A stretch of DNA of 33,992 nucleotides from Acidobacteriota bacterium (GTDB taxonomy: Bacteria > Acidobacteriota > Terriglobia > Terriglobales > Acidobacteriaceae), in contig QHZR01000021.1 in assembly GCA_003224755.1 (NCBI GenBank), positions 1 to 33,992 of the forward strand, written 5' to 3'. Both the position numbers and the translations under genes were made by a program. The notes beneath the pieces are model-generated. The model had not been told where the DNA came from, searched no databases, and saw only the letters and a list, made by a program, of their open reading frames with translations. Positions 1-7,730 of the stretch are shown here, one piece after another; the stretch's first letter is position 1, and each line of letters opens with the position of its first letter.

Positions 1-1
1 T

Positions 2-442
2 TCGCTTGAAGTGCGGGTGCCTATGCTCGACCACGAATTCGTGGAGTGGGTAACGAAATTGCCGGTGGAATGGAAGTTTCGCAAGGGCGAGCGGAAATAT
101 CTGCTAAAAAAACTAGCTGCCCGGCTTGAAATTCCGCGAGAGCTGCTCGATCGCCCAAAGCAGGGTTTCCAGCTTCCCCTGGTGGAGTGGATGAAATATG
201 AGCTCAAGCAGCAATTGCTGGAGGTATTGCTCGAGCCGCGCACGCTCGAGCGCGGCTACTTTAGGCCGCGAGCGGTACGCAGCTTGATTGAGGAACATCT
301 GCGCGGTCGCCGTAACCGCTCGGGGTTGTTATGGCGCATGCTGGTGCTGGAATTGTGGCACAGAAATTTTGTGGACGGGATACGACAAAACCCTGCGCCA
401 CCAGCCATCGCCGGGAGCGAATGCCGCGTTACCGCGGGGTAG
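2..442 (+). CDS. Asparagine-synthase-type amidotransferase, C-terminal fragment (cut by window edge)
   Basis: This open frame runs in from the left edge, so its true start lies outside the window. The visible ~146 residues match the C-terminal end of the AsnB synthetase domain. They open with the RVPMLDH motif, equivalent to RVPFLDH in the complete paralogue at 24364-26313. A KQGFQLPL segment and a TLERGYF segment also align with that paralogue (KMGFPTPW, TLERGWF). Family knowledge: AsnB-like proteins transfer glutamine amide nitrogen to a carboxylate, and in EPS loci they are thought to amidate sugar acids or similar acceptors. The glutaminase domain and ATP-binding PP-loop are not visible. 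The stop is 24 bp before the sulfotransferase start, so the two are probably co-transcribed. The family is clear but the substrate is unknown. Confidence 0.88.
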   Translation, partial: SLEVRVPMLDHEFVEWVTKLPVEWKFRKGERKYLLKKLAARLEIPRELLDRPKQGFQLPLVEWMKYELKQQLLEVLLEPRTLERGYFRPRAVRSLIEEHLRGRRNRSGLLWRMLVLELWHRNFVDGIRQNPAPPAIAGSECRVTAG

Positions 443-466
443 CCGGCAAAACTAGAGGCGGAGGCA

Positions 467-1486
467 ATGGGGATAGTGACAGCACCAATTCAAGAAAGCT
501 TGACCACGCGCAGCAAGGCGCCAGTGTTCGTGATCGGCTGCGGACGCTCGGGAACCACCCTCCTCTATCACATGCTGCTGTCCTCCGGCAACTTCGCTAT
601 CTACCGCACGGAATCGAATGTCCTAAACTTGCTGGAGCCGCGGTTTGGCGATCTCAGCAAAGCCCGCAACAAACGCCGCCTGCTTGAAGCCTGGTACCGG
701 AGCCGCCTATACACGCTTTCTGGGTTGGATAAGGCCGGATTAGAAGCCAGAGTGATGGCGGAGTGCAGCAATGGCGGCGATTTCTTGCGCATTCTGATGG
801 AACAGATGTGCCGCAAGCAAGGTGTGGCGCGCTGGGCGGACACAACCCCCGAACATTTGCTGTATCTGCCACGCATCAAGGCCACCATTCCCGGGGCGCT
901 GATCGTTCACATCATTCGTGATGGTCGCGATGTGGCGCTTTCGACTGCCAAACTCGGCTACATCCGCCGCTTGCCTTGGGATCGTACCCCGGAGACGATG
1001 GTGGCGGGGTTGTATTGGGAGTGGATGGTCGGCAAGGGTCGAGAGGACGGCCACAAGCTGGGCAACGATTACCTGGAAGTCCGCTTTGAGGACTTGATAA
1101 CCAACCCCGAAAAGACGCTGAGTAAAATAGGCGCTTTCATCGAGCACGAGCTGGATTACGAGCGCATCCGGAAGGCTGGAATCGGATCGGTGAGTGCACC
1201 CAATACATCCTTCCGGGACAACGGGAAGAATGACTCCTTCAAGCCACTGGGGCGCTGGCGCTCTGGTTATCGACGTGAACATCTCTCTCGGCTTGAGTGC
1301 CTGATCGGTCCGACCTTAGAGGAACTTGGATATGATCTGGCCACGACGGGCGACAGCGTGCCCGCTCGATCTCGGCTTCGCATCCTGCGCGAGCTGTATC
1401 GTGCCTACTTTAGCGGAAAACTCTTTCTCAAAGCGAAAACCCCGCTGGCCAGAATGCTGGTGACACGCGATCTTTCTTGGATATAG
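467..1486 (+). CDS. PAPS-dependent sulfotransferase family protein
   Basis: This 339-residue protein is a likely cytoplasmic sulfotransferase that moves sulfate from PAPS to a sugar or other hydroxyl. The N-terminal loop GCGRSGTT (residues 24-31) is the 5'-phosphosulfate-binding loop of the family. IIRDGRDVALS (about 149-159) fits the second, 3'-phosphate-binding motif. The ATG is preceded by a GAGGCGGAGG purine tract. It sits 24 bp after the amidotransferase fragment on the same strand, inside an EPS locus. That favours a glycan acceptor, although the family also sulfates other small molecules. A Sat-CysC/CysQ operon at 27.4-30.9 kb could supply the donor and remove the PAP by-product. The family call is firm; the acceptor is inference. 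Confidence 0.88.
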   Translation: MGIVTAPIQESLTTRSKAPVFVIGCGRSGTTLLYHMLLSSGNFAIYRTESNVLNLLEPRFGDLSKARNKRRLLEAWYRSRLYTLSGLDKAGLEARVMAECSNGGDFLRILMEQMCRKQGVARWADTTPEHLLYLPRIKATIPGALIVHIIRDGRDVALSTAKLGYIRRLPWDRTPETMVAGLYWEWMVGKGREDGHKLGNDYLEVRFEDLITNPEKTLSKIGAFIEHELDYERIRKAGIGSVSAPNTSFRDNGKNDSFKPLGRWRSGYRREHLSRLECLIGPTLEELGYDLATTGDSVPARSRLRILRELYRAYFSGKLFLKAKTPLARMLVTRDLSWI

Positions 1487-1509
1487 TCTCAATGAGTCGG
1501 CTTAACAGA

Positions 1510-1580
1510 TGTTTTGGCCAATGTCCTTGGCTGGTCAGTTGGTAACGATTTGTGCCCACGGGGCGTTCACGTGGGGGTGG
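1510..1580. terminator. Two small hairpins between convergent genes, possible terminator zone
   Basis: Two inverted repeats lie in the 168-bp gap between the convergent sulfotransferase and GT39 genes. One is GCCAA/TTGGC (1517-1521 with 1527-1531). The other is CCCACG/CGTGGG (1555-1560 with 1570-1575). Neither is followed by a clear T-run, so intrinsic termination is only a guess. Confidence 0.25.
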
Positions 1581-1654
1581 CAGTATTCCTGATGGCAGGA
1601 TAATCAGTAATGCGCTTCCCTTGACACTGCGCGAAGTTGGTGGCTATTGCGGCT

Positions 1655-3367
1655 CTACTTTGCCTGTATGTATGGCTTGAGTTCTTCCCAGGGGATCACA
1701 ATGTCACGACCCATCGTCAACATCCGAATTCTGAGGAATTTCCCCGCCGGCGGCGCCCATTTCAAATTCTCATAGAGCACCAGTGTCGGATGCGCAGGGT
1801 ACACGTCATCGCCAGATATCGGAAATCTGCCTAGTTCCTTATAGCCAGGAGACTTCAAGATTTCCCGCAAGATCTTCTGCGACTCGAAGTTCAGCTTTGA
1901 CTCATCTGAAACTACGATGAAGTGGACTCCGTCCTCGCGAAACATATCTTCGATCTCTCTCGCGCTGTGCACGAGTTCTTCGCTACCGCCCTCTTTTTTG
2001 ATGTTGTAGGCGTACAGCGCTTTGCGGAGTACCAGAAACCGTCGAGCCGGGTCTTCCGCCCGCATGAAGAAAATGAAGTTCCCTGCCAGCGGTCCATCGA
2101 ACAACACCACCGCGGATTTGCTCTGCTCCTGAATTTTCTTTGGGACCTCGGCATACCCGGCGACATAGGGTCGATGGAATGCCCAGGCTGAGGCCAGCGT
2201 CGTTGCCACCACCATGGTCGCCGCCACCGCAGCTGTTCTCTTAAGCACCGGCGCGCGAAAGAACGAAAATAGCAGACCACAAGCAAAGTATAAAAAAGGA
2301 GGGAGCCAGTAGATCACATATCGCGCCTCCTTGTGTCCGATCAGCGTCAGAGTCACATAACAGGCCACGATCCAGCTCAACATGATGGCAACCACTTCGG
2401 GTCGCGCCCATCGCCGGCTGGTCACGATGCCGAGAACTCCCAAACCCAGAAGCCCCCATCCCAATTGTTGCGGCAGTGCCTTGAGATAGAAAAACCAACG
2501 CTCGATCGCGTCGGTCTTTTCGTTCAAATCCATCGCGATCGTTTTCCAGTGAATCGCGTACACCACCGCATAATAGGGCGTGATCAATACAAGACAGATG
2601 GCTACCGCGTACAAAACCTCTTTGCGAACAAAGAATTTCCACCCTCCGCAAAAAAGCCCCGTCATCGCACAGAAAGGAATCAGATAGATTCCGTTTTGTT
2701 TGGTCAGTAATGCCGCACTGGCAAACAAGGCAAACCAATACACCTGCGATTTCTTGCCCTTGAGCAGGTAGGACACCCAGAAATAACTCGCCGCGAGGCA
2801 ACACGCCAACGATGGAATCTCGAGCATCACTGTCTTTTCAAATAGAAGCACCGTGGGTAGCAGCGCGAGCCAGATGGCAGAAACTGCGGCCGCCCAATCA
2901 TTCAAAAGCTCCCGTACCAAAAGAAACCAAAACACCGACCCCAAAATCGCAAAGAATAGAATCGCCAATCGTGCCGCGACCACCGTTGGCCCCAGAATGA
3001 GAAAGAACAAACCTTCAACGCAATAAAAAAGAGGTGGCCAGTGAACGACCCCGCTGAGCGCGGGATATTGTGCGTAGTAACGATAGGTATAGGCCACGGG
3101 ATGCGCCGGATGGTCCCGCACCAAGTCCGCAACGTAGAGCCCTGTCATCGCATGTTGCGTCTCATCGACGTTGTAGCTGAACTCGCCCAGCCGCACCCCT
3201 TTCAAAATGGTTACGGTCGAGAGCAGCAGGACGCAAGACAGCAAAGCCGTGGTCCGGTTATCCCAGCCTCGTCGTTCCGGCACAGACCGGAGCCCCTGCA
3301 TGGCGGGTGCCACGGAAAGGGTCGGAACGTCCGACGCCAATTGGGTTTGCCCTTCAACCTCATTCAT
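1655..3367 (-). CDS. Membrane glycosyltransferase, GT39/ArnT-like (dolichyl-phosphate-mannosyltransferase type)
   Basis: About 570 residues with roughly ten hydrophobic membrane segments in the first ~400 and a soluble C-terminal part, the layout of GT-C enzymes. The first periplasmic loop carries a DE pair (NVDETQH) followed by an HWPPLFY segment, typical of GT39-type proteins. Such enzymes use lipid-linked sugars and transfer to a protein, lipid or glycan on the outer face of the inner membrane. I chose the ATG at 3367. The frame stays open to a TTG at 3400, which has no ribosome site, while the ATG has GAGGTG about 15 bases upstream. The gene is monocistronic, convergent with the sulfotransferase and backed by decayed transposon DNA. 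Donor and acceptor cannot be read from sequence. Confidence 0.82.
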   Translation of the reverse strand: MNEVEGQTQLASDVPTLSVAPAMQGLRSVPERRGWDNRTTALLSCVLLLSTVTILKGVRLGEFSYNVDETQHAMTGLYVADLVRDHPAHPVAYTYRYYAQYPALSGVVHWPPLFYCVEGLFFLILGPTVVAARLAILFFAILGSVFWFLLVRELLNDWAAAVSAIWLALLPTVLLFEKTVMLEIPSLACCLAASYFWVSYLLKGKKSQVYWFALFASAALLTKQNGIYLIPFCAMTGLFCGGWKFFVRKEVLYAVAICLVLITPYYAVVYAIHWKTIAMDLNEKTDAIERWFFYLKALPQQLGWGLLGLGVLGIVTSRRWARPEVVAIMLSWIVACYVTLTLIGHKEARYVIYWLPPFLYFACGLLFSFFRAPVLKRTAAVAATMVVATTLASAWAFHRPYVAGYAEVPKKIQEQSKSAVVLFDGPLAGNFIFFMRAEDPARRFLVLRKALYAYNIKKEGGSEELVHSAREIEDMFREDGVHFIVVSDESKLNFESQKILREILKSPGYKELGRFPISGDDVYPAHPTLVLYENLKWAPPAGKFLRIRMLTMGRDIVIPWEELKPYIQAK

Positions 3368-3483
3368 AGGATTAGCGGTTCGCACCTCTATTGGTTGCAA
3401 TTGCTAGCGGTTTGGACTAAGCCGGAATCTCTCTTTTTGACTTCAAAAACAGCGCTACAATTGTAAACCTATATTTCGCCTGC

Positions 3484-3840
3484 TCGCAATGGAGACTTGG
3501 AGGCGCGAAGGCAAGGCTGCCCCGCGTTACCAGATCTTCTGCGAACCGATCAACCGGAAAGTCGGATCGTGCGACAGCCGCTCGGCGTCGTTCACATCTT
3601 CGTATCCGGCTAAGCGGCTGTAGATGGATTGTCGCAGCAGATCCGGGAGTGGCAACTGAGTGTTCTTGCCCCGCCGATCGTCCATGATGTTTGCGGCGAC
3701 GAGTGCGCTCAATCCTAGACGTTCATCCAATTCCCGCACAAAAGCAAACCACCGTCGGAAGTGACGCGAGAACCTTGGAAATCAACTTTCAAAGAGGGGT
3801 TGAACGAGAGCTGAAAGGACTGATTTTGTGTTTCACCCAC
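3484..3840 (-). pseudogene. IS1380-type transposase, decayed N-terminal remnant
   Basis: Minus-strand translation starting at a GTG (3840) gives an N-terminal stretch ending in VDFQGSRVTSDGG. After a one-base shift near 3739-3740 it continues as RELDERLGLSALVA, RRGKNTQLPLPDLLRQSIYS, AGYEDVNDAERLSHDPTF and RLIGSQKIW. These are hallmark N-terminal motifs of IS1380-family transposases as I know them. The frame then meets TAA (3527-3529) where the family normally has Glu, yet the next codons still read RGAALPSRLQ as expected. So there is one probable base deletion and one nonsense change, and the catalytic C-terminal two thirds is missing. I did not find the terminal inverted repeats. It is a dead fragment marking an old insertion. 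Confidence 0.82.
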
Positions 3841-3927
3841 TGGGTCAAAGCCTCCGCGAACCTCGTTTTGCGCTCAAAGCCGCATGAATACTGGCGTGGC
3901 TCGATCATACGGCTACTTACGCCGACT

Positions 3928-4342
3928 TCAAAAAGGAAATGTGGATTTAGTAGCTTGTATAGCCAGCAACGAGAACTTTGTACCCGCTGGCACCCTGACC
4001 TTCAGGCGGCTTGTCGAACCGACTGCTTCGACGAGATCATCCAGTGCTTTGACTACTACCAGCTACTGCCGATCGAGGGAGCTGGTTTTCTGCGCAGGAC
4101 CATACCGATCGGCGGCAAAGGGCTGGAGAAATCCTGCAGTGGACTGGGTGCGGAATTGCTTGGCAATTTCGCGAAGCACCTGCTGACTAATGGGATAGAT
4201 GTGACAGTACTGCCAGAAGAACCCAAGGACTCGTTCGGGTTGCTAGGAGGGGCTGGATTAGGGCGTTTAGCAAAATGCGGTCCAAGCCGCGGTAGGCGAA
4301 ACGAATGCTATGCTTGTGGTGTTGGAAAAAGGCGTTGATGGC
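3928..4342 (-). pseudogene. Degenerate reading frame, possible relic of an uncharacterised protein gene
   Basis: No intact gene covers this ~600-bp stretch between the transposase relic and the GT4 gene. Minus-strand translation shows protein-like pieces in two frames. NAFFQHHK, SIRFAYRGLDRILLNALIQP (about 4336-4247) is followed, after a shift near 4187-4200, by IYPISQQVLREIAKQF. After a stop at 4063-4065 the same frame gives LVVVKALDDLVEAVG and runs to a stop at 3928. The opening resembles, from memory, an uncharacterised family common in Acidobacteriota, but I cannot confirm it. A plus-strand frame across the same DNA (3691-4338) has no recognisable features. Nothing is seen from 4343 to 4450. 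Confidence 0.35.
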
Positions 4343-4450
4343 AACTTCCCGTGTGGCCAGACACTCAGGAGCATAACGTCGTGAACGCCTCGTGTTTATG
4401 CTTTCCCGTCACCTTGCGCGCAGAGCCCCCCTGCCGCGTCGAGAAGTTGC

Positions 4451-5509
4451 TCAGTGATTTGAACCACGGTTCCCCCCTAATAACTCCCGATACAGATCCA
4501 GCACAGCGCGCAGGTTGCTTTCGTCGGGTGCCGCACCTGGGCATGGCGGCTTTGGCTCAGCCAGGGTCTCGATGATTGCCTTGGCGAGCATCGTCACGTC
4601 GGACTTAGGAATCAGCCGCACCGCCGCGGGGCGCATTCTGTTATCGGTGGCAATGACCGGAGTGCCAACATAGAGCGCTTCGCGAACCGACACCGCATCC
4701 CCATCGTAGAGGGTGGTCCGCAACATCACATGGCTTTCTCGTATAGCTTCCATGGTGATGAGGTGGGGAACATCTCCGTTCAGGAGGATGTGTTCGGCAT
4801 AGGGCTTGGATTGAATGGTTCGACGCAGCTCGCTTTCGAGGCTCCCAGATCCGATCATGATCAGACCTGACCTGGGAAACGCGCGCCGCACCGATTCGAG
4901 CACATCGACCTGCAAATTCAGTTGGTATTCGGATTCGAGCAGCCCTACCGAGATGAGTACGGGGCGATGTCGCTCAAAAAAGCTGTTCAGCGGCTCCGGA
5001 AAGCTCGGTGCGGTCTGATCCTCGACCAGGGCATGGGGATAGATGAGATGCCTATGTTCGGCGGGCACGCCGAGCCGGGCGAAGAAATCGATGATCTCCG
5101 GATTCACCCCAATGAGCGCGTCCAAACGTCGGAAAACAAAACCGGCGAATGATTTCGGGCGCGCTTGCTGCCCTTCGAGCGTCGAGGGATACCCGCCGGA
5201 ATGGAAGGTCACAACCGACCTGGTGCCGGGAACGAGGGAGCAGACATAAGCCAGGCGAACCAGCCGCCGGGTCAGCATGCCTCCAATATGGAGGTGAAGA
5301 ATGTCGTAGCGCAGGCGCAGAAGAAGCTGGAGCAGGCCGAACGCATTCCGGGGATAGTAGACCTCATCTCCTTCCGGCTTGCGATGACGGGTGATATTGA
5401 TGACCGCACACGGAATCCCCTGCTTCCTGAGGAAGCGTCGCAGGGCCACCAGATTGCTTTGTACTCCGCCATGGGGTGGCGGGTAGGGACCGAGCTGGAG
5501 CACTTTCAT
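4451..5509 (-). CDS. Glycosyltransferase family 4 (GT-B fold)
   Basis: A 352-residue retaining glycosyltransferase expected to act at the cytoplasmic face on a lipid-linked glycan. The N-terminus LQLGPYPPPHGGVQSNL is the glycine-rich acceptor-side loop of GT4 enzymes. A central VLISVGLLESEYQ strand opens the C-terminal Rossmann domain. DAVSVREALYVGTPVIATDN near residue 285 is the donor-binding E-x-A-x-x-G-x-P block. The ATG (5509) overlaps the stop of the upstream bi-domain oxidoreductase as ATGA, so the two are translationally coupled. It is the last gene of the 9581-to-4451 transcription unit. Sugar specificity is unknown. Confidence 0.9.
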   Translation of the reverse strand: MKVLQLGPYPPPHGGVQSNLVALRRFLRKQGIPCAVINITRHRKPEGDEVYYPRNAFGLLQLLLRLRYDILHLHIGGMLTRRLVRLAYVCSLVPGTRSVVTFHSGGYPSTLEGQQARPKSFAGFVFRRLDALIGVNPEIIDFFARLGVPAEHRHLIYPHALVEDQTAPSFPEPLNSFFERHRPVLISVGLLESEYQLNLQVDVLESVRRAFPRSGLIMIGSGSLESELRRTIQSKPYAEHILLNGDVPHLITMEAIRESHVMLRTTLYDGDAVSVREALYVGTPVIATDNRMRPAAVRLIPKSDVTMLAKAIIETLAEPKPPCPGAAPDESNLRAVLDLYRELLGGNRGSNH

Positions 5510-7689
5510 GAGTCAGAAGGGCGAAGCACCGTATCCAAACTGATCTCGCAAGGCAGGGAAGTACTCGCAGACTGAAGCATGCGCAAACAGGCAATGGTTG
5601 CCCGGGCGCCGTCCCGAACCGTGACGGGCGGAATGCGGCCTTCACGCAAGCTGTCAAAGAAGGCGCGCATTTCCGTAGCGTATCCCTTCTGCGCGAACAG
5701 CGATCTCTGCTTATGGACGACCGTCCTGCGACCGGTGAAGCGCTTGAAGTCTTCCGCGCTTGCTCCTACTCCGGGAGCAAACACTTCCACCCGTTCGCCG
5801 CCGGAGGTGCGGCTGCCCACAGTCGAGTAGGTCAGATTAGCGATCGAGCCGTCTGCGAAGCGAAAATTCGCAACCAGATTGTTCTCACCAATCGGGTCTT
5901 TTCGTCCGGTAGGCAGCGAGAAGGCCGAAACCGCCACGGGTTCAGAGGAAAGCAGCCAATACATGAGATCGACGAAGTGGCAGGCCTCGCCGAGAATGGC
6001 TCCGCCGATCGAGGGATCGGCCATCCAGTACGATCCGGAAATTCCTGGGGAATTGACCCGGCAGTTCAAGACGGCTGGTCCGGTACGCCCGTGCAACTGT
6101 TTTTTTAAGGCCATGTAGGAAGGCGCAAAACGGCGATTGAAGCCCACCATTAGCTGCCGTCCAGTCTCTTCGACCGCCCGATAAAGAGCTCGGCATTCCT
6201 CCTCGGTCAGGGCCATTGGTTTTTCGAGAAAAACGTGCTTGCCAGCCCGCAATGCCGCTAGCGCCTGTTCTGCATGCAGCTGGTTTCGGCTCACGATCAC
6301 CATCACCTGGATCTCGGGATCGCGCAACAACTCTCCGTAGTCCGAAGTGCAATATTCCGCCCCGAAGCGCAAAGCGTAACTCTTGCCCCGAGGTCCGTTC
6401 GAGGAATGGATCGAACGCAGGTAGGCGAAGGAGATTTTTTGTAAATTCGGCAGGTGTGCCCATTTGGCCAAGTTGCCAGCTCCCACGAGCGCTACACCCA
6501 GTCTGGAGTCGCTGCGGTCGCCCCTGGCCACTTCAATCTTGCGTTGGGGATGAAAACTCGAAACCGGATCTGCGGAACTGGCGGCTGGATAGCGCAGCAA
6601 TACGGCCAGGCTACTTGCGGCAGGATCAAGGATGGTTTGATACGCTCGAGAAGCATCGTCGAGCAGGAACTGGTGCGTCACCAGCGGCTGGATTTGGATG
6701 CGCCCTTGTGAAACCAGGCGCAGAAACTCCTGCATATTGCGATTCTCGGTCCAACGGATGTACGGGAGCGGATAGTCTTGGCCCTGCTGTTCATAAACGG
6801 GATCATAGCTGCCAGGACCATAAGCGCGCGCCATCAGCAGCTGGATTTCTTTCCGGTACATGTCGTACCAGGGGAAGCTCAGCTCGACAGCGCCCACATC
6901 GATAATCCGTCCGCGATCCCGACAAATGTCGACCGCAAGCTGGCAGGGAGCTCGAGACTTGGAGGCAGCTGCGATGATCACGCAGTCCGTGCCTTGCGCG
7001 TTCGTCAAGGCGCTGATTTGCTCCTGAAGCTCCGCACTCCCAACCAATGCACGATCGGCGCCCAGCCGGCGGGCCAGCTCAACCCGGTCGGGCTTGAGAT
7101 CAGTGGCGATCACGCTCCCCCCCTGCAAGCGCACCAACTGCGCAATTAGTTGTCCCACTAAACCGAGGCCAATGACCGCGACCTTTTCTCCCAAGGAAAT
7201 ACTGGCGATGCGAACCGCGTTCAGTGCAATACTGCCCAGGGTTGCAAAGCAAGCGTGCTCGAAAGGAACGTCCTCGGGAATCTTAACCACCAGATTACGG
7301 CCGACAACAATGGTTTCACCATGCCCGGTGCCTTCGCCTCCGTAGGCAACCCGGTCGCCGATGCTCAAATCGGCCACGTTCTCATGCTTGTCGACTACGA
7401 TACCCGCGCCCGAGTAACCGAGAACGGCGTATTCGCTAAATTTGGCTTTGACTTCCAAGAAAGTGCGGACGGGGCCCTGCAGCTTGACCGCGTTCCAAAT
7501 CTTGCCCAGATGGGAGGGGTTCTCGGCCACGGCTCGGACAATTCCTTCCTGGTGCACACTGGCCGTCTCGGTGCCACTGCTAATCAAAGAGTAGATCGGG
7601 CGCACCAAGACGTGATGGCCTAGGATGGCGGGATCGGGAACTTCATCGACGACGATCTCTTTTAGACCTTTGCGTAGCAGTTGTTTCAT
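5506..7689 (-). CDS. Bi-domain oxidoreductase: zinc-type alcohol dehydrogenase fused to Gfo/Idh/MocA dehydrogenase
   Basis: About 727 residues with two NAD(P)-binding domains. Residues ~1-370 are an MDR-type dehydrogenase with LISSGTE near the N-terminus and the Rossmann loop GLGLVGQ at about 174-180. Residues ~395-700 are a Gfo/Idh/MocA oxidoreductase with GAGNLAKWAH (about 403-412) and the signature EKP (about 489-491), followed by GFNRRFAP. Such fusions are found in EPS and LPS gene clusters and probably act on nucleotide sugars; the reaction is not established. I chose the ATG at 7689 because GAGGGG lies ten bases upstream; an in-frame TTG at 7716 lacks this. It follows the beta-helix lipoprotein gene by 41 bp and overlaps the GT4 start by 4 bp. 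Confidence 0.9.
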   Translation of the reverse strand: MKQLLRKGLKEIVVDEVPDPAILGHHVLVRPIYSLISSGTETASVHQEGIVRAVAENPSHLGKIWNAVKLQGPVRTFLEVKAKFSEYAVLGYSGAGIVVDKHENVADLSIGDRVAYGGEGTGHGETIVVGRNLVVKIPEDVPFEHACFATLGSIALNAVRIASISLGEKVAVIGLGLVGQLIAQLVRLQGGSVIATDLKPDRVELARRLGADRALVGSAELQEQISALTNAQGTDCVIIAAASKSRAPCQLAVDICRDRGRIIDVGAVELSFPWYDMYRKEIQLLMARAYGPGSYDPVYEQQGQDYPLPYIRWTENRNMQEFLRLVSQGRIQIQPLVTHQFLLDDASRAYQTILDPAASSLAVLLRYPAASSADPVSSFHPQRKIEVARGDRSDSRLGVALVGAGNLAKWAHLPNLQKISFAYLRSIHSSNGPRGKSYALRFGAEYCTSDYGELLRDPEIQVMVIVSRNQLHAEQALAALRAGKHVFLEKPMALTEEECRALYRAVEETGRQLMVGFNRRFAPSYMALKKQLHGRTGPAVLNCRVNSPGISGSYWMADPSIGGAILGEACHFVDLMYWLLSSEPVAVSAFSLPTGRKDPIGENNLVANFRFADGSIANLTYSTVGSRTSGGERVEVFAPGVGASAEDFKRFTGRRTVVHKQRSLFAQKGYATEMRAFFDSLREGRIPPVTVRDGARATIACLRMLQSASTSLPCEISLDTVLRPSDS

Positions 7690-7730
7690 TCCGATCTTTC
7701 CCCTCAAGACTTGCAAACGCTGAGTGAAAA

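Noticed and set aside
740-1282. A 180-codon minus-strand open frame
   Set aside because: Antisense to the sulfotransferase, with no family features.
3691-4338. A 215-codon plus-strand open frame across the decayed region
   Set aside because: Its translation has no recognisable motif and part of it is antisense to the transposase relic, so the minus strand explains the DNA better.
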